This document shows, one piece after another, positions 1 to 12,400 of a stretch of 64,000 nt of DNA. Within the stretch, counting starts at the first letter, position 1. The number at the start of each line of letters is the position of its first letter. This DNA is from Amphiura filiformis. Taxonomy: Eukaryota > Echinodermata > Ophiuroidea > Amphilepidida > Amphiuridae. The position numbers and the translations under genes were made by a program. Under the pieces are notes generated by a model that did no database searches, had not been told where the DNA came from, and saw only the letters and a list, made by a program, of their open reading frames with translations. The stretch lies in the NCBI RefSeq assembly GCF_039555335.1, contig NW_027305496.1:124001-188000 (forward strand), written 5' to 3'.

Positions 1-55
1 AAGATATCATATGTAATTGACCAATCAGAGGCAATGTTAAATCGGCAGGGGGTTA

Positions 56-302
56 CAGGGGCGGATCCAGGAATTTTTGATAGAGGGGGCGCTTTTGGTC
101 GACATGACATTTAAAAAATGGTGTTAAGGGGTTATCCCTCGAAAACTCAACGGTTTTGGCCCATTGTTTGCTGTTCATGGCCGAATTTGTTTTAAAAAAT
201 GTATTTATTTAATTTTTTGTATTTATAAGTTAGGCCGGCGCCCTTTGCTAGTCAAAAATAGAGGGGGCGCGCGCCGGCTGCGCCCCCCTAAATCCGCCAC
301 TG
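56..302. mobile_element. MITE-like element, hAT-type ends
   Basis: The left end CAGGGGCGGATCCAGG and right end AAATCCGCCACTG form terminal inverted repeats. Flanks share only GGTTA, so the target duplication is not clean. It lies within 15 bp of the NAPRT exon 12 donor. Confidence 0.5.
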
Positions 303-318
303 GGTTAACATGACCTAC

Positions 319-426
319 CTTGTAAGGTGTTGGGTTCAAGGCTCGTTTGTGGTCTTCTCTCAGCATCTGTAGTGATTGCTTAGCTACGGCTCTTGTCTCC
401 TCTAGAGAACTAATAGGCTGGCATAC
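319..426 (-). CDS. NAPRT: NAPRT exon 12
   Basis: Acceptor TTATTGTAG|GTATGC and donor TACAAG|GTAGGT. It is 108 bp, 36 codons: [20 protein letters not shown] then [16 protein letters not shown]. This matches the near-terminal helix of the family. The last 20-30 residues should lie left of position 1. A MITE-like element ends 15 bp past the donor. Confidence 0.93.
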
Positions 427-3400
427 CTACAATAAATGACAGAACATAATCTTCATTGTTTTTATGACAATAACACCATTTCACACAACAGAATAGTTGC
501 TCATCCAAGAGGTTTCGCTATGTGTAACACTGAAACTGAACACCTTGCATCGACTGAATCGGTTGCTCACTCTGCGTGATCAGCTTGCTCACTCTGCGTG
601 ATTGGCTTGCTCACTCTGCGTGACTGGGAGCTACTTTTAACCTGAAACTTTTTTCATTCTCAATTCATATTTTCGCATGCCAGTAAATACATGTAGCAGT
701 ATGTGATTTCATTTTTGGTTGGTTGTAAACACTATATTAATGAGTCACCAGCAGTCGTAGTCGCAACTATTAGCAATAGTTGTGACTATCGACTATGACT
801 GGGTAATAGTCGACTAATGATGACTATGACTTGGTAATAGTCGATCGACTAATGATGTCTATGACTTGGTAATAGTTGACTGATGATGACTATGACTTGG
901 TAATAGTCGACTAATGATGACTATATGACTTGGTAATAGTTGACTAATGATGACTATGACTTGGTAATAGTCGATCGACTTATGATGTCTATGACAAATA
1001 AATGATGACTGTGACTTGGTAAAAGTCAACTAATGAGGACTATGACTTGGTAAAAGTCGACTAAATGATGACTACTTTTTGTATCCTCAAGATACATAAA
1101 TAAGACAATTATAATACATGCTAACACATAAAGTTGTAAAGTGTGCCGAGGCTTGTGGATCAACGTCTAGGCGTTGTACCTTTGCATAGCGCACTATAAA
1201 TTATTGCACATTTTTTAAAATTTCTGTTAGGGTTCAGACTTTCAAACATTCTCTGTTCATATTGAGTATATAGTTCAAGTAACAGAAAAAGTAAAAGCTA
1301 ATTTTGTGGAGTCTGTTTCAACACCTTGTGTCAATACCGTGCTACCATATAACTGTATTAATGTTCCAGCTAGCACAAAGGTTCCAGACAGTTTTTCCCA
1401 CAGTAATATTATTGTCTTGATTCATCTGAAAAAGGATATAACACAGTGGGTGTATCAAATATGTGTACATCCATATCAAAACGATGCACTTGTCGGCTGC
1501 TACATGTGTCTCATTTCACATAACAGCTAGGACTAAATATCAGACTCATCTCAAGTGGAGGTCACTTCAAATCATCCAAAAGTCACATGGTTTAGGAATA
1601 CAGAGAACATTCCTTAACCATGTGACTTGGGGATGATTTGAAGTGACCTCCACTTGAGATGAGTCTGGAATTTAGTCCTAGCTGTTATGTGAAATGAGAC
1701 ACATGTAGCAGCCGACAAGTGCATCGCTTTGATATGGATGTACACATATTTTATATTACCTTGCCATCTTTCCAATACAGCTGGTGCAGAGGAACTACTT
1801 TAGCTGGTCGCACATAAGCACGTTTGGATTCCTGCCAAATACAAGACAAAACCAGATACAATGTACCTACATTGATATAAAATTGGATTGATTGAGCCCA
1901 TATTTATTGGTCGAGCTTTGAGTTTATTTCAAAACTCATATCGAGTAAGGGTGAATGAAATTAAGTGGGAGACAGGAGCCATTTGGCCCCCAGAAACTCA
2001 TGGCCCCTGGTTCCATCTCAATTATAGTTGACCAGGGACACTTTTCTTACAAAACTGGCTCCCTGGATAGTGAACCAAAAATATCAAATTCAAAGCTTAT
2101 TTAACTCATCCAGCACATCTTTATTTTCATTAGCCCCTTGTTAATTGGAAATGGCCCCTGATTCCTCCAAATCTTGGTGAACCAGAAGCCACTTTTTCTA
2201 CCAAAGTGGCCCCTGGTTCAAGTTTTCTTATTTTCACCCTTGATAGCGAGACCAATAAATATTGGGCGTAAAGCATTTTATCATTATTATGTTTTGGATC
2301 CAATATTTTCACACACTTGGATTCATCAAAACATAATAATGTACAAAATGTGTTAGGCTGATGGGTAAGCATCATTTACGCCATGATTTGTCTCTGGACC
2401 TTTTGGCTAAAAAGCTATGTGCTAAGCTTTTTTGTTCTTTTTTTTTGTTGCTTTTTTTGAAATATAGGCTATGTTCTATGCACGGTATGCCCTTGTCTTG
2501 AGCTGGTGGGTCTTACCTCGAATGGATGTCGACACAGTACGCTCTTGCCTTGTTCTGGTGGTTCTTACCTCAAATGGATGTCGACACAGTACACTCTTGC
2601 CTTGTTCTGGTGGTTCTTACCTCAAATGGATGTCGACACAGTACACGCTTGCCTTGTTCTGGTGGTTCTTACCTCAAATGGATGTCGACACAGTACACGC
2701 TTGCCTTGTTCTGGTGGTTCTTACCTCAAATGGATGTCGACACAGTACACGCTTGCCTTGTTCTGGTGGTTCTTACCTCAAATGGATGTCGACACAGTAC
2801 ACTCTTGCCTTGTTCTGGTGGTTCTTACCTCAAATGGATGTCGACACAGTACACGCTTGCCTTGTTCTGGTGGTTCTTACCTCAAATGGATGTCGACACA
2901 GTACACGCTTGCCTTGTTCTGGTGGTTCTTACCTCAAATGGATGTCGACACAGTACACGCTTGCCTTGTTCTGGTGGTTCTTACCTCAAATGGATGTCGA
3001 CACAGTACACGCTTGCCTTGTTCTGGTGGGTCTTACCTCAAATGGATGTCGACACAGTACACTCTTGCCTTGTTCTGGTGGTTCTTACCTCAAATGGATG
3101 TCGACACAGTACACGCTTGCCTTGTTCTGGTGGGTCTTACCTCAAATGGATGTCGACACAGTACACTCTTGCCTTGTTCTGGTGGGTCTTACCTCAAATG
3201 GATGTCGACACAGTACACTCTTGCCTTGTTCTGGTGGGTCTTACCTCAAATGGATGTCGACACAGTACACTCTTGCCTTGTTCTGGTGGGTCTTACCTCA
3301 AATGGATGTCGACACAGTACACTCTTGCCTTGTTCTGGTAGTTCTTACCTCAAATGGATGTCGACACAGTACACTCTTGCCTTGTTCTGGTGGGTCTTAC

Positions 3401-6400
3401 CTCAAATGGATGTCGACACAGTACACGCTTGCCTTGTTCTGGTGGTTCTTACCTCAAATGGATGTCGACACAGTACACGCTTGCCTTGTTCTGGTGGTTC
3501 TTACCTCAAATGGATGTCGACACAGTACACGCTTGCCTTGTTCTGGTGGTTCTTACCTCAAATGGATGTCGACACAGTACACGCTTGCCTTGTTCTGGTG
3601 GGTCTTACCTCAAATGGATGTCGACACAGTACACTCTTGCCTTGTTCTGGTGGTTCTTACCTCAAATGGATGTCGACACAGTACACGCTTGCCTTGTTCT
3701 GGTGGGTCTTACCTCAAATGGATGTCGACACAGTACACTCTTGCCTTGTTCTGGTGGGTCTTACCTCAAATGGATGTCGACACAGTACACTCTTGCCTTG
3801 TTCTGGTGGGTCTTACCTCAAATGGATGTCGACACAGTACACTCTTGCCTTGTTCTGGTGGGTCTTACCTCAAATGGATGTCGACACAGTACACTCTTGC
3901 CTTGTTCTGGTGGTTCTTACCTCAAATGGATGTCGACACAGTACACTCTTGCCTTGTTCTGGTGGGTCTTACCTCAAATGGATGTCGACACAGTACACTC
4001 TTGCCTTGTTCTGGTGGGTCTTCATCTAACTGCTGCATCAAGTCGACAAGTGGTCTACCTGCAGAAAAAGATGAGTAATAGACGCCGTCAGCCTTTCGCC
4101 ATCTTGTGGGTACAAATGATATGTGTGTGTATGCGTCGGACACTACTCGCAGGGCGCAGCTTGCCACGCAACTGTTATCGTGCATCGACACAGTGATTTG
4201 CTGTTCACGCATGGGGATCGAACAACCATCACAGCGTGTACCCACAAGATGGCGGCATATGATGTCATGCTGACGGCCTCTATAAAAGGCTAAACTCATC
4301 CAAATTCAGTTTTTGCATGATTTTTGTGCAGGCACACATCAAAAATGCAAAACATTTTTGTGAGCAAGAAGGGAAATAAGTTTTTTTTTGCCCAGGAAAG
4401 GTTGAATGTGATATTTTAAATGGAGAAATTTAATAAGTAGAGAATGCAGATGGGCAGTAATTGTAATCTTGAAAATAGTTTTTTTTACTATACAAAAGAA
4501 TACCAACACAAATTTTTGAAATTTTTTTGAAGTTTTGTTTCTCTCGAAATGTTTGCCATCCTATTTTATGATCAGTTTTTTTCGTCACACTTGTAAAAAC
4601 AATACAAAACACTTCACACCACAACATAAGTATAAGGAAATATCCCAGATTCAGGATTTTTACTACGCTGATTATGCCTCTAGACGAATCCAACAAGCCA
4701 AGTCATGGTCAGGATTTGGTCGGCCATATTATTGGGTCCCCGGCGCACCAAGCTGGTGTTGTGGAATGCCCATTTGGGTGGGCTAAAGCTGCTTAAAAAA
4801 ATCGTTGTTATATTGTATTGCGTTGCAAATTTTCATCATTTTTTTTCTATGTGTAACATGGGTGATGGAATGCAGTTTAAAATTCCCGCCAAGGACGCAT
4901 CATTTCACATTCAGGTGAGATATACTCAGCGGGGACCAACCATGGCTGCCACTGAGGTGTAGGAATGTGTGAAATTGAATTTGTCTATAATATGTGAAGT
5001 TTGTAAACATGTTTTGATTATGAAATTTTTTTTTAATCAGACCGACTGACCCTCTCTTACAGAGAGTGCGAGGACAACCAAAATTTACTGCAATTTTTTC
5101 CTTTTGTGCTATTCCAGTTGAAATCCATACACCCCCTATGGAAGACATGTCCTTAATCTCCCCACAGGGGGTGTAGATTTCAAATGGAGTCACCCTTTCA
5201 GTGACCCCCATTTGAAATTCACACTCCCTGTGTTGGTGATAAAGATCATGTCTTCCACAGGGGGTGTATGAATTTCAACTGGAATAACTGGCTGTACTAA
5301 CCATCCTGTCCATACAATCTATGTATTTGTTTCCTGCCTGGTATGGTGACCTTCTCAATGTCATGACTCAGTTTTATCCGAGGTAGTTCATTCACTTGCA
5401 CCAACTGTATTCAAAACAAGGTATATAAGAACATGGCTTGACATCAGAGAGGCTTGCAAAAAGGTAATGGCCAATTTAAAGTATATTGCCAAGATATTAG
5501 TTCTAGTGTGTGAGCTCGGGGGGGTTGGGACGTACCACTTGGGGGGGGCAAAGCTGCAAGCGGAAAATGTCATCGAACTTTACACAGGGTCAAATTTCAA
5601 ACTTGCTCCTTTTTTTTTTTAAACATTCCAATGTATAGACGTACCGGTCTTGAGTTGTAACTGAAAATGTCAAAGGTTGCATTTTTGGCTCTATAGGGTC
5701 ATAAACATCAAGGTGCTCCGATTTTGCCAAAGAGGTGTCAAAATGTTTATTTTGATAAAACAATTCAAATAAGGATAAGATTGTTTAGAGGTTAATTACT
5801 GTGCATCAGTTATTTGGAAGCCATTGTGAAAAATCTAAATATTTTGCCTTCGGAACCGAAGAATATCCCGAGGTCCAAAGCAAAATGTTTAGATTTTTCA
5901 CAATACCCGACATATTACCGATGCAAAGTTATTAACCTCATTCATAACCGTCACTTTGATCTCTTCAAAATAATACAAACTTTTGCTCAAAAGTTTGTAA
6001 AAATGATTTTTACATCTTCCCTTTCCAAAAATAGATCATCAGGCTAAAACAGGAAGACCAATAACAGAAGTGCGTATCACAATCTGTGCAAATATGGTAG
6101 CGCGCAATCCAAATACAGCACCCAGCGTGAGCGCAGTTTCTTCGACGCACAATATTGCGCGCTACCATATTTCATACGGCGCTCACGGAGGTTATTTACT
6201 TTCGAACAATTATGCATTTTGCGGTCAATTGTCAGATATTAATGACCTCGATTTGCGTTCGCGTTTTTACAAATAACAAGATGTGACTGTTAATGCCTTG
6301 ATAAGTCTTGACATAAAAAAAAAGAAGTAAAAAAAGCTTACCTTAAACACACAGCCTAGTGCAGGCTGTTTTTGACATGTCACTAGATGAGTGCCGATAC

Positions 6401-9400
6401 CAAAAGAATCAATGCTATGACCCTGTAACCATGGTAACAAGAAAAGGGAATCATAATTACTGTATATTGTTAATATCATACCACTGCAATATGGATTTCA
6501 ATATAGCCCAATGGATTAAACCCTAATGGCTTTAAATCTTACAGCACAAAGCTACTGCTCATGCATGCATCTCATATATGTGGTGACCGGGGTGGTGGCG
6601 CGATCACTCTATAGTCTATATACCCCCCGTTTTATTGGCCTCACTAGCAAAGCACCTGTGGTTACCAGTCGCAGATTGAGTGCTTGGCACGCGATCAGGT
6701 CTTGGGTTCAAATCCTTAAAGCTCTGTTCATAATACGCCGCAATTGCTTTGCGATGGGGTGCATTGCCACACTGCATGGTACTGCAAAATACTGCATTGC
6801 GATATCGCAATAAAGTTACATACATTTTAACTGGGAAATGCGATGAGTTGCGGCAAAAAGTAATTGATATATCAGCAACACACCGCATCGCAAAGCAATT
6901 GCGGCGCAGTATGAACGAACCTTATGGGGGGGGGGGGGCGATTGACAGCCTCATCCTCCATTTTGCTTCATCAAAACTGAGATTTTGATTTCAGAAGAAA
7001 GCTTTATATCCCAGGTAAATTTGTACAATATCGGGAATGTTACCAAATCTAAATTAATTGGTATCATCAGGACATTCCTTGTATTCAGAATGAAATTTGG
7101 TGTGTCTGATGTGCTCCATGTGCTCTCAGGTACCAAAATACTGTTCAAATGTTGCTATCCGATTCCTTGAACAACACCAAACACCAAATTCTTTAAAGAT
7201 GTAATCTGCTACAAACATTTATATAACATTCCATGTCGGGTTATATTGAGGACATGATAACCTGTTTCAAACGTTTTAGATCAAAGATACTATGTTATAA
7301 GTTTTAACATTAGAAAATTTTGTCAAAATGATATTGCATACAACATTATTTGTAATCAACATTTATTTTGTAGAATAACATTGAAACAGTTAAACAACAT
7401 TGTCAGAATGTTTATAGAATGGCATGATTTGACCAATACATTTTCTTACTTTGAATATCCGATATCTTTTTATCTTCATATACCCTACTTCATTTTACAT
7501 TTTACTCCTTTCTTCTGGGGTATTTTGTTGTGTTTTTATTCATTTATTAGACCTAATGTCTTCTTAAAGGTTACTAAGTGCTCTGACAAGGCCAAAGATG
7601 TTCTTCGATCACTGGGTGTTTGAGTATGTTGGGAAGAACGGTGTCCAAAGCAAGAAGATTTTGGTTTATGTTAATCAAAAAAGCAGGTTATCTGAACTGT
7701 GGATACACTCACAGAAATTGCTCAAATCCAGGGCATACAAAGATGAGGAAGTGAATATTCCTAACAGGTTGTTTGAGATGTTTCATGCCCAAACATCGAG
7801 TGAAACAAAGGAGCGGATCATTAACGACTTCATGTCTCCCCAGGGCACAATACGAGTGTTAATGTGCACAGTATCTTTGAGCATGGGGGTGCACAATCCG
7901 GATGTGCGAGTGGTTATCCATGTTTGAGCATGTTGGGAAGAACGGTGTCCAAAGCAAGAAGATTTTGATTTATGTTAATCAAAAAAGCAGGTTATCTGAA
8001 CTGTGGATACACTCACAGAAATTGCTCAAATCCAGGGCATACAAAGATGAGGAAGTGAATATTCCTAACAGGTTGTTTGAGATGTTTCATGCCCAAACAT
8101 CGAGTGAAACAAAGGAGCGGATCATTAACGACTTCATGTCTCCCCAGGGCACAATACAAGTGTTAATGTACATGTGCACTGTATCTTTGGGCATGGGGGT
8201 GCACAATCCGGATGTGCGAGTGGTTATCCACTGGGGTTGCCCTTCAATGTCACAGCCTGCATGGGCTTATACATGTAGCTTTGTGAATGGAACCCACAGA
8301 AAATACAACAACTTGTGTTGCATGCTGGGATATCCTTTAAGGACTCTCCCATGTACCCATTCGCAGATGAAAAAAATCAAATAGTACTGTAAAACAACAG
8401 GCAAAGTCCTGTACTTTGTACACTGAGAATTCTTCCATATCATCTATGCGGATGACTGCCAGTTATATGCTTCTGTCAACCCTCGGATTCCTGACGACAT
8501 GAAAAACACTCTTAACCAGATTTCAAGATGCATCTCTGAAATCAGAGAATGGATGGCTGTGAACTATTTAAAGCTTAATGATGCAAAAACCGAGTTGCAA
8601 CAAGAGAAATATTCAGCTAAATGACACTACACTTGAAATTAATTCATCTAAGATGATGCCTTCCACAGCCATCAGAATTCTTGGCATCTACTTCAATAGT
8701 ACAATATATGTCACTCAACTCTTATATTGACAGTCTTCATCGCTCAATCCTCTATCACATCAGAAACATCTGGAGAATACGAAGGTTTATTGATTCTGAC
8801 ACTTGCCATCATGTTGTCCGTGCGCTGGTCCTATCACGATTAGACTATTGCAATGCACTTTTCACTCACTTGTCATCCAAGAACATGATTCGCTTGCAAC
8901 GTTTACAAAACAGAGCCGCACGGTTCATATATGCATTAGGTCGCCAGACTGAAGATGCACCGTTAATTACAAACCTGCACTGTCTCCCTGTAGCATAAAG
9001 AGTAACGTTCAAGATACTGCTCTATGTGTACAAGGCATTAAACAACCAATCCCGGTCACTATCTCAGATCTTCAAATGATCCTTTACGTCTGGTAATTCA
9101 TAGATACAACTCTGAACGCAGATTCACTGCTACTGCTGCCAAAGCCTGGAATAACATACCACTGCACATCAGGGGTGCAACATCCACAAACACTTTCAAG
9201 AAACTGTTAAAAACTCATTTATTCTGAACTTTTGTTGTTAACTTGTTCTACTGCTTTGTTGTATTTGTAAACGCAATGTTGTCTTGCGGCGAATTGAGTC
9301 CTAAATATTTTTTTGTATGTATGTATGTATGTATGTATGTAAAAAAATTAAACAATTTTGGCTAAATAATATTCAGCATTTAGTAACTAGTAGTTTCACG

Positions 9401-12400
9401 CCTCACGGCGATCGTCAGACTATTGCGCTGTTGTTGTTATGATCCTTGATTACGGAACCGAAAAAATATACGCAAAGTAGGCCTACGCGGATAGGCCTCT
9501 ACGCATAAAGACGCGTGGATATGAAACATACGCAAAGTAGACCCACGCGGATAGGCCTACGCGAAATAGATGTGAATTTCGCGCGAAATTTTAATGGCAC
9601 CAATAACAACAACAGCGCAATAGTCTGACGATCGTCGTGAGGCGTGAAACTACTAGTTACTAAATGCTGAATATTATTTAGCCAAAATTGTTTTATTAAA
9701 TTAGCTCTACCTTGTTAAAAATTGGTATTGAGCACTGTGAAACGACTATCGAGTGACTATTTATGTTATGTATGTATGTAGCGCAGCCATTGGCTCAAAT
9801 ATTATCTGGAAGCAGCGCGCTCGCACTATTTTGCAGCGATAATGGCTTGCCGATTTGCTGAGGTATCTGGCAATTGTCCCAACCATAATAATATTGGTTT
9901 TTCATCATTTTATTCGTCTTTTTCATTGTTGCGTATTTATTGCATTACTATGCTCCGCTTGTATTATATATATTGTATTTTACTGTGGTTTATATGCAAT
10001 AAAAGATATGAATATGTATGTACCATGAGAGTCAATCGTTCAATCAACCATGTGTAATAAATCCCGCATGCGTTGCATGCCTTTGTGTTTACACGGTAAA
10101 GCATTGTGTGCCTTTGCGTTTATGCAAAAGACATGAAAATACACTGTATATGTGTAGCAGTACGTCGCATTTCACAGAACAAGAACTTGTCTGTATTATT
10201 ATTATTATTAGTCTACTGTATATCCTCTAATAAATGCCCCTCCATTAACGCCCCTCCAGTCTTTTGAAAAATTGAATTAAATAAACAAATCCTTAACTCG
10301 ATCCCCCTGAAACAAACAAATTGCATGCTTGTGTAGGTAAGCTTACCACAGTCCACTCTGATCATACGGCGTTGGTATTGGCTAAAATTACATCAGAAAC
10401 CCGGAAGTGAAACGGAAGTCATTGATCCTGAGTCCATAGTTCCATCATGATTTTTTCAGCTTACCTAACGTCTAACGATTTTGCCGGGAATTATCATTGT
10501 AAAAGTGACCTCTAATAAACCCCCCTTTTCAAAAATTTCATGCAACGGGAGCGTTTATCAGAGGAAATACGGTCAGTGGCATAGTCAGCACTTTTTCAGA
10601 GGGTGGGCAAAGGGGGGAAAGACAATTTTAAGGGGGAAAACTTTGACGAAAATGATCAAAAAATACAAAAAAAAAAGGCCTAAAATCTTAAATATCAGGG
10701 CGAGCATCCCAAAGGGGGAACAAGAGGGGGGGAAAGACTTCTCACAGGGGGGAAGCTGCCCCCTTTGCCATACCCCCTTGGCTACGCCACTGTATATGGT
10801 ATATAAAAATAACGCTATATACATTCCATTACCTGCTGATTCAGTGATAGTAGGGTGTCTTCATTGATATCATTGCTAGCTACAATCACCATCTTTGGGA
10901 ACCATGGCTTCTGTAAACTAAATCACAATTGAGAAGAAGTTACATTATAAAATTCAATTCAAACCTTAACATCAGGAATTTTTTCCAAGGTGGGGTAGTA
11001 TAAAAAAAAATTTCGGGGAGGAGCAAAACTTTAAAAATTTGCCTAAAGTTGGGTATTTTAGCCCCCCAAATAGGACAAATTCTGATTTATTATTTTGATG
11101 GGGGGGACCTAAGATGCAAGGGGGCAAGGTGCTTTTCAGTTGAAATCCATTATACACCCCCTATGGAAGCCATGACCTTATTCTCCAACAAAGTAGGGGG
11201 TGTAGACTTCAAATGGAGTCACCCATTCAGCTGTGTGAAAGATTAAAGTCAGGCCTTCCATACGGGGTGTATGGATTTCAACTGGAATTGCCTATTTTTC
11301 TCTCCCGCCATCCATCTTTCTTTTCTGTTATTATTTTCTTGTATTTTTCTTTCCTTCCTTTTTATACTTCTCTTTTCTTCTTTCTTTATTTGTTTGTTAA
11401 ATCATTTTTTCTTTCTATATATGCATATGTAGATAAAACTGACGTGAAATGGGCTCTTCCAATTGAATACCTGAGTGGAAGAAGGCCCAACTCCAATTTT
11501 TTGCAAAAATGAGTTAGACACAGCATTTTATTGCCAGCAGACTGTTCTTCCTTTTTGTGTGAAAGATGAGCCAAACCCCACTCTCTAAATAGTCTTCCAC
11601 ATACACTTAAGGGCGTATTACACTAAATCACTGCGCGAAAGGTGCAATGGTGATGAGTTCCGGTTAAACGTATATGGCTATCTACATGAGACAATGTGGT
11701 GTCCTTAGGGACCATGTTCTTCGTGAGGTTGGCATGTTCTGATTTAAATGAAAGATGCTAACCTATTAATGACTAAAATAGATATGAAATTATACAAATC
11801 GATTTCACAAGAAAAGTAGGCCCTGTCCGAATTACTGCTAACGGAACAGGTTTAAATGCTAGTTTTGGGGTTGAAATAGCGGCGTCGCTTTTCAACATTT
11901 TTTAATAAAAAACTGAACCTGTAAAGTTCCCCAAAATTGAAGCTTAAATCAAATTTCAGTCCTTAATTAATACAGGGATGATGTTAAAAAGTGAAAAATA
12001 TTGTCACGCCTGGTAGAAAACGCCGTTTATAAAGGTGATTTTACGTGCTTTTCAATGGAGAAGTTATTTGGTAGTTTACGCCTTTGAAAGCATGTTAAAA
12101 AATGGTGGAATGAGCTATAAAATTCGGAATTTAAAGTTATTAAAGAAAGTTTTCCCCTCAAGCTGATTTATTTTGAAATAAATAATCCCGAAGCTTTCAA
12201 ACAAGATTTTAGAGTATAATTTTCTGGAAAACTCGTTGGAAACAGGGTTTGGTACCAAAGCTGGCAATGGCGGCCATGTTTGTTCAGATATACCATTTTG
12301 AGTTTAAAATCGAATAACCATTCAACTTTTAAACTTTTTGTTTAAGAAAATGGTACAATAATTGAAAAACGTATAACATGAAATGCGTTTATAAGATACT

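Noticed and set aside
2479..4019. CRISPR-like array
   Set aside because: Units are contiguous with no unique spacers, and this is animal nuclear DNA.
2471..4196. Long plus-strand open frames (up to 535 codons) rich in [10 protein letters not shown] and CSGGSYLKW repeats
   Set aside because: They are the antisense of the 52-bp minisatellite. Because 52 mod 3 is 1, any frame passes through all three phases of the unit, so if one is open all are. No flanking coding sequence or splice context supports a protein.
10481..10867. 128-codon plus-strand frame
   Set aside because: It runs through a purine-rich hAT-like MITE and the antisense of NAPRT exon 7.
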